Numbered from the stretch's first letter, positions 23,121-31,357 are shown. The stretch: 43,530 bases of DNA from Acidobacteriota bacterium (GCA_028876655.1 JAGWRA010000093.1:1-43530); one strand, 5' to 3'. The notes: generated from the letters alone by a model not told the origin. A program made the numbers and translations.

Positions 23121-25429
23121 TGAATGTCCGTCGCGAGATCGCCGTCGCCGGCCTCGTGCAGGGCGTCGGCTTCCGGCCGCACGTCTTCCGGCTCGCGCAC
23201 GCCCACGGCCTGACCGGCACCATTACCAACACCAGCGGCGGGGTCGTCATCGAGGTGCAGGGGCCGGTCGAGTCGGCCGACGCGTTCCTCGCGCAGCTGC
23301 AGGACGAGCCGCCGCCGCTCGCCCGCCTCACGTCCGTGATGGTGCGCGACCTCCCCTGCGTGCCGGAGGACGACTTCCGGATCCTCGCGAGCCGTGCGGC
23401 GCCGGCCGCGCGCACGGTCGTCCCGCCCGACGTCGCGCTGTGCGACGACTGCCTGCGCGAACTGCTCGATCCGGCGGATCGCCGCTACCGCTACCCGTTC
23501 ATCAACTGCACCAACTGCGGGCCGCGCTTCACCATCGTCCGGGACGTCCCGTACGACCGGCCGCAGACGTCGATGGCCGTCTTCCCGATGTGCCCGGCCT
23601 GCCAGGCCGAGTACGACGACCCGATGAACCGGCGCTTCCACGCGCAGCCGAACGCCTGCCCGGCCTGCGGCCCGCGCCTCACGCTGCTCGACGGCCAGGG
23701 ACGGCCTCTGATCGTCGACGACCCGATTCGCGACACCGTTCGGCGTCTCGCAGCCGGTGAGATCGTCGCGATCAGGGGGCTCGGCGGGTTCCACCTCGCC
23801 GTCGACGCGCGGCAGCCGGCAGCCGTGCAGCGGCTGCGCGATCGCAAGCACCGGATCGAGAAGCCGTTCGCCGTGATGGTCCCGTCGCTCGCCGCCGCCG
23901 AGCGGATCGTGGAGGTGGATGCGGCGGCGCGCGCCCTGCTCACGGGGTGGGAGCGGCCGATCGTGATCCTGCCGCGGCGCGATGGAGGCGCCATTCCCGA
24001 GGTCGTGGCGCCCGGGAACCGGTTCCTCGGCGTGTTCGTGCCGTACACGCCGCTGCATCACCTGCTTTTCGCCGATGGAGCGTTCGAGGCGCTGGTGATG
24101 ACCAGCGGCAACCTCAGTGAGGAACCGATCGCCATCGGCAACGACGAGGCAGTGGGCCGGCTGGCCGGGATCGCCGATGCCTTCCTCGTCCACGACCGCG
24201 AGATCCTGCGGCGGTGCGACGACTCCGTCGTGACCGTGGCGGCGGGGGAGCCTCGGGTGCTGCGGCGGGCGCGCGGGTTCGTGCCGGTGCCCGTCCAGCT
24301 GCGCGAGCCGGTCCTGCCCGTGCTGGCGGCCGGCGCGGAGCTGAAGAACACGATCTGCCTGGCCGCCGGCGATCGTGCGTTCCTCAGCCAGCACGTCGGC
24401 GACATGGAGAACGTCGAGAGCCATCGCTTCTTCGACGAGGTGGTCGAGCACTTCCAGCGGATCCTCGACGTGCGCCCCGGGACGGTCGCCTGCGACCTGC
24501 ACCCGGACTATTTTCCGACCCGCTGGGCGCAGGCCCTCGGCGACGTCCGGCTGATCGGCGTGCAGCACCATCACGCGCACCTCGCCGCCTGCATGGCGGA
24601 GAACCACCTGGACGGGACCGTCATCGGCATCGTGCTCGACGGCACGGGGTACGGCACCGACGGGCGGATCTGGGGCGGGGAAGTGCTGGTCGGCGGCTAC
24701 GCGTCGTTCGATCGCGCCGGCCACCTGGCCTACGTGCCGATGCCGGGCGGCGAGGCGGCGGTTCGCGAGCCGTGGCGGATGGCGGTCAGCTATCTCGCGC
24801 CCCAGCTGGATGCCGAGGCGTGCGTGGCGGCGCTTCGGTCGTTCGGGGCGGGCGGCCCGGTGGAGGCCTCGCAGGTGCGGTTCGTACGGCAGATGATCGA
24901 CCGGGGCGTGAACGCGCCCCTCACATCGAGTGCCGGGCGGCTGTTCGACGCGGTCGCGGCGCTCGCCGGCCTCCGATCGCGCGTCACGCACGAGGCGCAG
25001 GCGGCCGTCGCGCTGGAGATGGCCGCCCGGGACTCACGCGACACGGTGGCCTATCCACTCGACCTCGCGTGGCGATCCGGCGGCCCATGGCTCGTGGAGC
25101 CGCGGCCGCTGGTCCGCGCCATCCTCGACGATCGAGCGGCGGGCGTGGATGCGGCCGGCATCGGCCGCCGCTTCCACAACGGCCTGGCGCTGGTGCTCGC
25201 GCGTCTGGCGGGCCTGATCCGGCAGGAGACGGGGCTCGGCCGCGTCTGCCTGAGCGGCGGCTGCTTCCAGAACCGCACGCTGCTCGAGTCGCTGCTGGCC
25301 GAGCTGCGCGCGGCGCGCTTCGAGGTGTTCGCGCACCGCGAGATCCCGTGCGGTGACGGGGGCCTCAGCCTCGGGCAGGCGCTGGTGGCGGCCGCCACCG
25401 TCACTGCAGGTGGAACGGCACGCTCGTGA
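23117..25429 (+). CDS. hypF: Carbamoyltransferase HypF
   Basis: HypF makes the carbamoyl group for the cyanide ligands from carbamoyl phosphate and ATP, and passes it to HypE. It has 770 residues, full length. Domains in order: acylphosphatase (VQGVGFRPHVFRLAHAHG, about 10-95); two zinc fingers (CDDCLRELLDPADRRYRYPF, INCTNCGPRF, MCPACQAEYDDPMNRRFHAQ, CPACGPRL, about 107-190); a YrdC-like domain (about 200-390); and a Kae1-like domain with GVQHHHAHLAACMAEN and LDGTGYGTDG, ending at PCGDGGLSLGQA. ATG 23117 overlaps the hypB stop. The 3' end overlaps the 3' end of the convergent kimA gene by 29 bases. Confidence 0.97.
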   Translation: MMNVRREIAVAGLVQGVGFRPHVFRLAHAHGLTGTITNTSGGVVIEVQGPVESADAFLAQLQDEPPPLARLTSVMVRDLPCVPEDDFRILASRAAPAARTVVPPDVALCDDCLRELLDPADRRYRYPFINCTNCGPRFTIVRDVPYDRPQTSMAVFPMCPACQAEYDDPMNRRFHAQPNACPACGPRLTLLDGQGRPLIVDDPIRDTVRRLAAGEIVAIRGLGGFHLAVDARQPAAVQRLRDRKHRIEKPFAVMVPSLAAAERIVEVDAAARALLTGWERPIVILPRRDGGAIPEVVAPGNRFLGVFVPYTPLHHLLFADGAFEALVMTSGNLSEEPIAIGNDEAVGRLAGIADAFLVHDREILRRCDDSVVTVAAGEPRVLRRARGFVPVPVQLREPVLPVLAAGAELKNTICLAAGDRAFLSQHVGDMENVESHRFFDEVVEHFQRILDVRPGTVACDLHPDYFPTRWAQALGDVRLIGVQHHHAHLAACMAENHLDGTVIGIVLDGTGYGTDGRIWGGEVLVGGYASFDRAGHLAYVPMPGGEAAVREPWRMAVSYLAPQLDAEACVAALRSFGAGGPVEASQVRFVRQMIDRGVNAPLTSSAGRLFDAVAALAGLRSRVTHEAQAAVALEMAARDSRDTVAYPLDLAWRSGGPWLVEPRPLVRAILDDRAAGVDAAGIGRRFHNGLALVLARLAGLIRQETGLGRVCLSGGCFQNRTLLESLLAELRAARFEVFAHREIPCGDGGLSLGQALVAAATVTAGGTARS

Positions 25430-27239
25430 CGACGATGTCCGGCTGGAAGAGCAGCGCCCCCTTGATGAGCAGCGCCCGCTGGTTGTGGAAGATCGCCTGC
25501 CACCAGTGCTTCGGGACGAACTCGGGCAGCAGCACGGTCAGGTAGCTGTCGGGATGTGTCTTCTGGACCTGCTCGATGTACTCGAGCAGCGGTTCCATCA
25601 GCGATCGGTACGGCGAGTCGAGCACGACGAGTTTCACCCCCTCGCCCCACGTCTCCCAGTCCTGCCGGATCCGCTGCGTCACGGCCGGCTCCACGTCCAC
25701 GTAGGTGGCGTAGACGTCGGGCGAGAGCGACCGGGCGTACCGCAGCGCCTGCACGACCGCGCGGTGGATGCCGCCGACGGGCACGATGACGATGTTGTGC
25801 CTCACCGACTCGGGCACGAAGCCCCGCAGACTGAGCTGGCTGGCCACGTGGTCGTAGTGGGTGCGTGTCATCCGGAACAGGCCGACCAGGCAGGGGATCA
25901 GCACGATGACGATCCAGGCGCCCTCGGCCGCCTTCGTGGCCGCCACGATGATGAGCACGACGCCGGTGAGCACGGCGCCGACGCCGTTGATGGCCGCGCT
26001 CGTCTTCCAGCCCGGCGTCCCGAGCCGCCGCCAGTGGATCACCATGCCGGCCTGCGAGAGCGTGAAGGAGACGAAGACGCCGATCATGTAGAGCGGGATC
26101 AGGGCGTGCGTGTCGCCCTCGAAGACCACGAGCAGCAGGCTGGCGAAGGCGCTCAGTACCAGGATGCCGTTCGAGAAGGCGAGGCGGTCGCCCTGGTTCA
26201 TGAACTGCCGGGGCAGGAAGCCGTCGGCCGAGACCACCGACGCCAGCCGCGGGAAGTCCGCATAGGCGGTGTTCGCCGCCAGCACCAGGATCAGCATCGT
26301 CGCGACCTGCACGGCGTAGTAGGCGGCGTTCCGGCCGCCGACCAGCGCGCGCGCGATCTGCGAGATGACCGTTTCCTGGTTCGACGGGATGATGTGGTAC
26401 GCGTGGGCGAGCAGCGTGATGCCGACGAACATCGTGATCGCCAGGACGGCCATCGCGCCGAGCGTCGCCGCCGCGTTCTCCGACGTCGGGTCGCGGAAGG
26501 CCGGCACGCCGTTCGACACCGCCTCGACCCCCGTCATCGCCGTGCAGCCGTTCGAGAAGGCCGTGAGGATCGCGAACAGGCCCAGCGTGTGGACGGTGCC
26601 GATCGCGACCGGGTTCACCGGGGTTGGCGGCGTCAGCGTGCCGGTGGCGTACCGCACGACGCCCACGGCCAGCAGCACCAGGATGCTGCCGATGAAGAAG
26701 TAGGTCGGCACGGAGAACAGGCGGCCCGACTCGCGGATGCCGCGGAGGTTGCCGATGGCGAGCACCGCCACGCACACCAGGGCGATCAGCACCCGGTCGC
26801 CGTGCAGGGTGGGCACGGCCGACGTGATGGCCGCCACGCCGGCCGCCACGCTGACCGCCACGGTCATCGTGTAGTCGATGAGCAGCGAGGCGGCGGCGAT
26901 CAGCCCGGCAGTCCGCCCCAGGTTCTCGCGCGCGACGATGTAGGCGCCGCCGCCGTTCGGATAGGCGTGGATCGTCTGCCGGTACGAGAAGACCACGATG
27001 GCCAGCAGCAGCGCGATGCAGACGGCAATCGGCGTCGCGAAGCTCAGCGCGGCGACACCGCCGACGATGAGCACGCGCAGGATCTCCTCGGTCGCGTAGG
27101 CGACCGACGAGAGGGCGTCCGACGAGAGGACGGCCAGACCCGTGACGCGCGAGAACCGTTCGTGATGGGCGAGATGAGTGGGGATCGGGCGCCCGATGAA
27201 CAGGTGCTTCAACTGGGAGAGCAGGCGCTCTTCCGACAT
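25401..27239 (-). CDS. kimA: KimA-type high-affinity potassium importer (APC family)
   Basis: This K+/H+ symporter is of the APC fold and resembles B. subtilis KimA (formerly YdaO). It has 612 residues. The N-terminus matches KimA closely (LKHLFIGRPIPTHLAHH, then LAVLSSDALSSVAYATEEIL). The core continues with FSYRQTIHAYPNGGGAYIVA and LLIDYTMTVAVSVAAGVAAI. Twelve helices are followed by a cytoplasmic tail of about 150 residues with RHNIVIVPVGGIHRAVVQAL, the Usp-like part of KimA. ATG 27239 has GGAG upstream; the longer frame to 27383 is riboswitch RNA, not protein. Family knowledge says c-di-AMP inhibits such importers at both RNA and protein level. Here a ydaO-type riboswitch directly precedes the gene. 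Its end overlaps hypF on the other strand. Confidence 0.92.
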   Translation of the reverse strand: MSEERLLSQLKHLFIGRPIPTHLAHHERFSRVTGLAVLSSDALSSVAYATEEILRVLIVGGVAALSFATPIAVCIALLLAIVVFSYRQTIHAYPNGGGAYIVARENLGRTAGLIAAASLLIDYTMTVAVSVAAGVAAITSAVPTLHGDRVLIALVCVAVLAIGNLRGIRESGRLFSVPTYFFIGSILVLLAVGVVRYATGTLTPPTPVNPVAIGTVHTLGLFAILTAFSNGCTAMTGVEAVSNGVPAFRDPTSENAAATLGAMAVLAITMFVGITLLAHAYHIIPSNQETVISQIARALVGGRNAAYYAVQVATMLILVLAANTAYADFPRLASVVSADGFLPRQFMNQGDRLAFSNGILVLSAFASLLLVVFEGDTHALIPLYMIGVFVSFTLSQAGMVIHWRRLGTPGWKTSAAINGVGAVLTGVVLIIVAATKAAEGAWIVIVLIPCLVGLFRMTRTHYDHVASQLSLRGFVPESVRHNIVIVPVGGIHRAVVQALRYARSLSPDVYATYVDVEPAVTQRIRQDWETWGEGVKLVVLDSPYRSLMEPLLEYIEQVQKTHPDSYLTVLLPEFVPKHWWQAIFHNQRALLIKGALLFQPDIVVTSVPFHLQ

Positions 27240-27251
27240 CTGCGAGCTCCA

Positions 27252-27402
27252 ACCGCCGACGAGGTTAGCTGACGGGCTCGGGGTTGGAACTCCCCTACGC
27301 CGCCCGGGCTCGAAGGAGGCCGGGCCGGCGATACGCCCCGGGAAGGACGGGCCTTCCTGTGGGTCCCCCGCACCGGCGGGCACGTGGCCGCCGGTTTTGG
27401 CA
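27252..27402 (-). promoter_or_regulatory. ydaO-type c-di-AMP riboswitch controlling kimA
   Basis: The minus-strand leader carries the conserved blocks of the ydaO/yuaA riboswitch in order. They are a 5' CCAAAACCG (27400-27392), GGGGGACCCAC, an internal hairpin GGAAGG/CCTTCC (27357-27341), CGGGGCGTATCGCC, GTAGGGG paired with CCAACCCCG, and the hallmark GTCAGCTAACCTCGTCGG (27273-27256). The 5' CCAAAACCG can pair with CGGTTGG at 27255-27249. That segment overlaps the first two G of the kimA Shine-Dalgarno GGAG (27250-27247). Ligand binding could therefore hide the ribosome site, a translational switch. No T-rich terminator is visible. Family identity is clear; the mechanism is inferred. Confidence 0.88.
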
Positions 27403-27409
27403 ACGCCTC

Positions 27410-27415
27410 ATCATA
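27410..27415 (-). promoter_or_regulatory. -10 box of the riboswitch-kimA transcript
   Basis: TATGAT on the minus strand, five of six matches, predicts a transcription start near 27403. That is directly at the 5' edge of the riboswitch aptamer. The -35 region is not clear. Confidence 0.55.
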
Positions 27416-27557
27416 GCGCCAAATTGAACCTCAGTGACTGCATCCGCGTTGCTGGTTGCCATGCGACCCATCTGGCCAGGCCAGCTTGCCGTTGATGGCG
27501 CACGGATGCTGGCGCGTTGTGAGCCTGAGATCCGTGCAGCTTCACCTGCCATGTATG

Positions 27558-27587
27558 TTGACCCCGACTGTCGGAGTCTTGGAGAAT
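27558..27587 (+). promoter_or_regulatory. Candidate promoter for the lower-GC membrane-protein gene
   Basis: TTGACC (27558-27563) is a five-of-six -35, followed after 18 bases by GAGAAT (27582-27587). A short inverted repeat GACT...AGTC lies in the spacer. It would give a leader of about 60 bases before ATG 27656. Confidence 0.35.
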
Positions 27588-27655
27588 CCCCGATGTCGGT
27601 GCGTCCGAACCGTGCCCACGGAGGAAGACCAGAGGTCAGCTGCAGCGGAGGAGTC

Positions 27656-28342
27656 ATGCTGAACGTGTACGGCACACTGAAGGACTACATTGACAAGGTG
27701 TTTGGCCTTGCTCTCGCGATCGGGGGTGTACTGCTTGCGCACGCACGTCTCATTCAACTGTATCGAGCCGATCCACTGAAGGCGGTGTTCAGCGGTCTGT
27801 TGATGTTACTGACGTTCTTGGCGTTCTTTTGGTACTACCGCGCCGTTGCTGGAGAACTCGATATGCTCAACCGTGCCTTTGACGAAGGGCTCTTACAGGA
27901 CGGCGAGCCAAGAGGTATGACGCTGACGATCGGAGTCGCGCTCGGTATTCTCTTCGGCGGCCTGATCGCGTCGAGTACGAATATTCTCTGGTACACCGCC
28001 GTAATCGTGCTTCTCGAGTTGTTCGATCTTCTGGGACAGGCCACCGTCAGCATGAATGTCGCCAGGATGTGGCGGCGCGGAGCCTTCAAGCCGGATGGGG
28101 GGGCTGACCGAGCTGAGGTCCTCTTCGAGTACTACCTTGAACGCCCCCTGGTTGTTCGTTGTGCGATATTGATGTTCATTTATTTCAGCGCACTGATATT
28201 GGCGCTAGCGGGCGCCTTGGTCGGCTCGGTCTACGCTACCTATGCGGCTTACGTGCTCGTGATCGTCACTATTCCGCTGGGCGAGCGTGTGATTTTCGCT
28301 TGGCGACGAGCGCGAAATGCCGCGCTGGAGAAGCATCGCTGA
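27656..28342 (+). CDS. Multi-pass membrane protein of unknown function, lower GC than neighbours
   Basis: The protein has 228 residues with about six hydrophobic segments, including FGLALAIGGVLLA, FSGLLMLLTFLAFFWYY, IGVALGILFGGLIASS and MFIYFSALILALAGALVG. A basic C-terminus (WRRARNAALEKHR) points to the cytoplasm. I recognise no family. GGAGGAG just before ATG 27656 fixes the start; the frame is open to 27434 but that part has no coding character. The whole stretch from about 27420 to 28345 has visibly more A/T and rarer codons (ATA-, TTA- and TTT-type) than the rest of the window. This suggests recent acquisition. It sits between the kimA riboswitch and the metal-protein/TonB pair. Confidence 0.8.
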   Translation: MLNVYGTLKDYIDKVFGLALAIGGVLLAHARLIQLYRADPLKAVFSGLLMLLTFLAFFWYYRAVAGELDMLNRAFDEGLLQDGEPRGMTLTIGVALGILFGGLIASSTNILWYTAVIVLLELFDLLGQATVSMNVARMWRRGAFKPDGGADRAEVLFEYYLERPLVVRCAILMFIYFSALILALAGALVGSVYATYAAYVLVIVTIPLGERVIFAWRRARNAALEKHR

Positions 28343-28357
28343 TCGCCGTTGAACATC

Positions 28358-28366
28358 TGTGATATT
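28358..28366 (+). promoter_or_regulatory. Extended -10-like element before the metal-rich peptide gene
   Basis: TGTGATATT (TG plus GATATT) lies 12 bases before ATG 28379. There is no properly spaced Shine-Dalgarno sequence, so a nearly leaderless transcript is predicted. Confidence 0.3.
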
Positions 28367-28378
28367 ACTGTCGGGAAG

Positions 28379-28756
28379 ATGCGCCGGACGATCGTCCTGC
28401 TCGTGCTGCCGCTGCTGATCCTCGCCTCGGCCGGCCTGCCGCTGGCCGCGGGGGCCTCGTGCGGCATGGCGGCCTCCGGCTCGAAGGCCGACTGTCCGCT
28501 CTGCGCCCATCGCCACTGCGACATGGCCGGCGGCCGCGCGACCTGCGGCATGACCGGCGGCCACTGCGCCATGGACGGCCACTGCGGCGATCACCGCGAC
28601 GCGGCCGGCCTGTTCGTCTTCTTCAGTCAGCCGGCGCTCCTGGCGCACGGCGCCGCGCCGGCGCGTCCCGCGCGCGCCACGCGCCTCGCCGCCGTGGCCA
28701 CGCGCCTCCTCCCCACCGTCGATCCCGCCGCTCCCTGGGAACCGCCCCGAAGCTAG
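28379..28756 (+). CDS. Small secreted Cys/His/Met-rich protein, probable metal binding
   Basis: The protein has 125 residues. The N-terminus is a signal peptide (MRRTIVLLVLPLLILASAGL). A central segment of about 45 residues is unusually rich in Cys, His and Met: SCGMAASGSKADCPLCAHRH, then CDMAGGRATCGMTGGHCAMD and GHCGDH. Such clusters suit soft metals such as copper. The C-terminal 50 residues are Ala/Pro-rich with one hydrophobic patch (AGLFVFFSQPALLAHG), and no known fold is visible. A TTG start at 28349 is possible but the ATG before the signal peptide is preferred. It precedes a TonB-dependent receptor by 53 bases on the same strand, so the two may act in metal or metal-complex handling. 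The function is inferred only from composition and position. Confidence 0.75.
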   Translation: MRRTIVLLVLPLLILASAGLPLAAGASCGMAASGSKADCPLCAHRHCDMAGGRATCGMTGGHCAMDGHCGDHRDAAGLFVFFSQPALLAHGAAPARPARATRLAAVATRLLPTVDPAAPWEPPRS

Positions 28757-28809
28757 ACCCGTCCCGTCCGGCTTCCGCGTCTATTTTCTTTTCTCAGGGA
28801 GGGGGACCC

Positions 28810-31035
28810 ATGGCCCGGAGTGCGAGGGCTGTACTCTTCCTGGGCGTGGCGTTGCTGTTGCTGGCGGCGCCCGCCCGGGCCACGATTTTCGGGAACGTTC
28901 GCGGGCACGTGCGCGACCCGCAGGGCCGCGCCGTCGAGGGGGCGACGGTGTTGCTGCAGGCGCAGGCATCGGCGTGGACGCGCCAGATGCAGACCGATCC
29001 GCACGGGCGCTTCGAGGCTCCTGCGGTGCCGGTCGGCCAGTACGTCGTCACGGTGGTGAAGCAGGGCTTCGAGACCCTGACGCGGGCGGCGCAGGTCGAC
29101 TCGGGGACGGCGCTCGACCTGACGTTCACGCTGGCGCTGGCGTCGGTGACGCAGAGCGTGACCGTCTCGGCCGCGCCGCCGGCGATCGACCGCGAGTCGT
29201 CGACGACGCAGACGCTCGTCAGCCGCCGGGCGATTGCTGACGCACCCGGGGCGGACCGGGCCAACAGCCTGGCGATGATCACCGACTACGTGCCGGGCGC
29301 CTACATGGTGCACGACCAGCTGCACGTGCGGGGCGGCCACCAGGTGACGTGGCAGATCGACGGCGTGCCCGTGCCGAACACCAACATCGCCAGCAACGTC
29401 GGCCCGCAGTTCGACCCGCAGGATGTCGACTACCTCGAGGTGCAGCGCGGCGGCTACTCGGCCGAGTACGGCGACCGGACGTACGGCGTCTTCAACGTCG
29501 TGCCGCGATCGGGATTCGAGGCGAAGAACTTCGTCGACCTCTCGGCATCCTACGGCAGCTTCAACCAGACCAACGACTACGCCGGGTACGGCAGCCACAC
29601 CGAGCGCCTGGGCTGGTTCCTCAGTGCGAATGCCAACCGGAGCGACTACGGCCTCGAGACGCCGACGAGCCAGGTGCTGCACGATCGGGTGAGCGGCTTC
29701 GGCGGCTTCTCGTCGATCCTCTTCAACGCGACGCCGGCCGATCAGCTGCGGGTGGTCGTCTCGTCACGGGCGGATCACTACCAGGTGCCGAACGACCCGA
29801 TGCAGCAGGCGGCGGGGGTTGCCGACGAGGAGCGGGAGCAGGACTCGTTCGTCAACGTGTCCTGGGTGCACACGGCCGCGTCGGGGCTGCTGCTGACCGT
29901 GTCCCCGTTCTACCACTTCAACCGGGCCCACTATATCGGCGGCGCCCACGACACGCCGATCGTCCCGGAGGACGATCGGGGATCGCAGTACATCGGCGGG
30001 CAGGTGACGGCGGCGTACGTCCGCGGCCGGCACAACGCGAGCGTCGGCGCCCAGGTGTTCGGCCAGCGCGACAACACGCTGTTCGCGCTCACGGCGACCG
30101 ACGGCAGCGGGTTGGCGCTGAGCCAGCGCGTGCAGGAATGGGGGACGGTGAGCGCCGTCTTCGCCGAGGAGCGGTACCGGGCGACGTCGTGGCTCACGCT
30201 GAACGGCGGGCTCCGCTACACGCACTACAGCGGCGGGGTCACCGAGGACGCCACGAGCCCCCGCGTGGGAGCCGCGGCCGTCCTGCCGCGTGTCGGCTGG
30301 GTGCTGCGCGCCTTCTACGGGCGGTACTATCAGGCGCCGCCGCTCAATACCGTGTCGGGGCCGCTGCTGGCCTTCGCGCTCGACCGGGGCTTCGACTTCC
30401 TGCCGTTGCAGGGAGAGCGGGACGAGCAGTGGGAGGTCGGGCTCGCCATTCCGCTGCGGCGATGGACGCTGGACCTCGATCACTTCCAGACCAACGCCCG
30501 GAACTTCTTCGATCACGACGTGCTCGGCAACTCGAACATCTTCTTCCCGCTGACGATCGCCCGCGCCCGCATCCGCGGCTGGGAGGCGACGCTGCGCGCG
30601 CCGCGGGCCCTGCACGGCCGGCTCGGCGTCCACCTGGCGTTCTCGAACCAGACCGTCCAGGGCGCCGGGGCGGTGACGGGGGGCCTCACCGACTTCTCGC
30701 CGCCCGACGAGGGGTACTTCTACCTCGACCACGACCAGCGCAACACGCTGAACGCCGGCTTCGACGCCGACCTGCCGGCGCGAGTCCGGCTGTCGAGCAA
30801 CGTGATGTACGGATCGGGCTTCCTGAACGGCGACGGTCCGGGGCACCTGCCAGCGCACGCCACCGTCGACGTGCAGCTGGCGCGGCCGCTCGGCGCCGGG
30901 TTGTCGCTGCAGGTGAGCGCCCTCAACCTCGGGGACGTCCGGTACCTGCTCGACAACAGCAGCACGTTCGGCGGCACGCACTTCAACGAGCCGCGGCAGT
31001 TCATCGTGGGGCTGCGGTACAGCCGGCGGCCGTAG
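28810..31035 (+). CDS. TonB-dependent receptor with N-terminal CarboxypepD_reg domain
   Basis: This outer-membrane active-transport receptor has 741 residues. After a signal peptide (VLFLGVALLLLAAPARA) comes a carboxypeptidase-regulatory-like domain of about 80 residues (GHVRDPQGRAVEGATVLLQA), typical of SusC-like and Acidobacteria receptors. The plug follows (YVPGAYMVHDQLHVRGGHQV, WQIDGVPVPN, then EVQRGGYSAEYGDRTYGV), then a barrel of about 500 residues ending RQFIVGLRYSRRP. AGGGAGGGGG lies directly before ATG 28810. The upstream gene is a Cys/His/Met-rich secreted protein, and no transporter for the inner membrane is adjacent. The ligand may be a metal complex, but this is inference. The stop TAG lies inside a 12-bp inverted repeat shared with the convergent gene. 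Confidence 0.92.
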   Translation: MARSARAVLFLGVALLLLAAPARATIFGNVRGHVRDPQGRAVEGATVLLQAQASAWTRQMQTDPHGRFEAPAVPVGQYVVTVVKQGFETLTRAAQVDSGTALDLTFTLALASVTQSVTVSAAPPAIDRESSTTQTLVSRRAIADAPGADRANSLAMITDYVPGAYMVHDQLHVRGGHQVTWQIDGVPVPNTNIASNVGPQFDPQDVDYLEVQRGGYSAEYGDRTYGVFNVVPRSGFEAKNFVDLSASYGSFNQTNDYAGYGSHTERLGWFLSANANRSDYGLETPTSQVLHDRVSGFGGFSSILFNATPADQLRVVVSSRADHYQVPNDPMQQAAGVADEEREQDSFVNVSWVHTAASGLLLTVSPFYHFNRAHYIGGAHDTPIVPEDDRGSQYIGGQVTAAYVRGRHNASVGAQVFGQRDNTLFALTATDGSGLALSQRVQEWGTVSAVFAEERYRATSWLTLNGGLRYTHYSGGVTEDATSPRVGAAAVLPRVGWVLRAFYGRYYQAPPLNTVSGPLLAFALDRGFDFLPLQGERDEQWEVGLAIPLRRWTLDLDHFQTNARNFFDHDVLGNSNIFFPLTIARARIRGWEATLRAPRALHGRLGVHLAFSNQTVQGAGAVTGGLTDFSPPDEGYFYLDHDQRNTLNAGFDADLPARVRLSSNVMYGSGFLNGDGPGHLPAHATVDVQLARPLGAGLSLQVSALNLGDVRYLLDNSSTFGGTHFNEPRQFIVGLRYSRRP

Positions 31036-31081
31036 GCGACGCCCGCGTCACTCCGGGAGGCCGGCGCGGCGCCTACGGCCG
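31027..31081. terminator. Bidirectional hairpin containing both convergent stop codons
   Basis: CGGCCGTAGGCG (31027-31038) and CGCCTACGGCCG (31070-31081) are a perfect 12-bp inverted repeat around a 31-base GC-rich loop. The receptor stop (TAG 31033-31035) and the minus-strand stop of the next gene (31075-31073) occupy mirror positions in the two arms. Confidence 0.65.
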
Positions 31082-31357
31082 GGCGGACGAGCGGTGGTCG
31101 CGCAAGAGATCCTCGAGGGCAGCCGCAGCGGTCTCCCCGGTCGTGCCGGCCTCCCACTCCAGCGGCAGGTGGAAGGTCCGCGCCCACCGGGGCGCGTCCG
31201 GGTCCAGGAACGTGAGTTCCCAGATGCCCCACCGGTCGGTGGGCGGCTGAACGCCGACCAGCTCGTAGGGGAGTCCGGCGCGCGCCAGGATCGCCTGCGC
31301 GATCCGCGAAATCTGCGTGCAACTGGTCATGGCTGGATCGGTCCGCTTCATGTTCAT
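31073..31357 (-). CDS. Unknown 94-residue protein at the end of the kdp locus
   Basis: This short soluble protein has a Thr/Cys-containing helix-like start (SCTQISRIAQAILARAGLPY) and a central part rich in aromatic residues (DRWGIWELTFLDPDAPRWAR, then TFHLPLEW). The end is Ala/Glu-rich and helical. I recognise no family. Its ATG overlaps the stop of the KdpD N-terminal gene (ATGA), so it is translationally coupled and is the last gene of the K+ locus. A second in-frame Met lies two codons later. The tight coupling suggests a role tied to the KdpD/Usp protein. Confidence 0.72.
   Translation of the reverse strand: MNMKRTDPAMTSCTQISRIAQAILARAGLPYELVGVQPPTDRWGIWELTFLDPDAPRWARTFHLPLEWEAGTTGETAAAALEDLLRDHRSSARP

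Noticed and set aside
22946-24991. Minus-strand open frame opposite hypB and hypF
   Set aside because: Low-complexity Arg/His/Asp/Glu content and complete overlap with hypB/hypF make it a shadow.
25401-27239. Generic amino-acid permease or Kup-type K+ transporter
   Set aside because: The N-terminal motifs and the Usp-like tail fit KimA, and a c-di-AMP riboswitch precedes the gene. Kup proteins differ in these regions.
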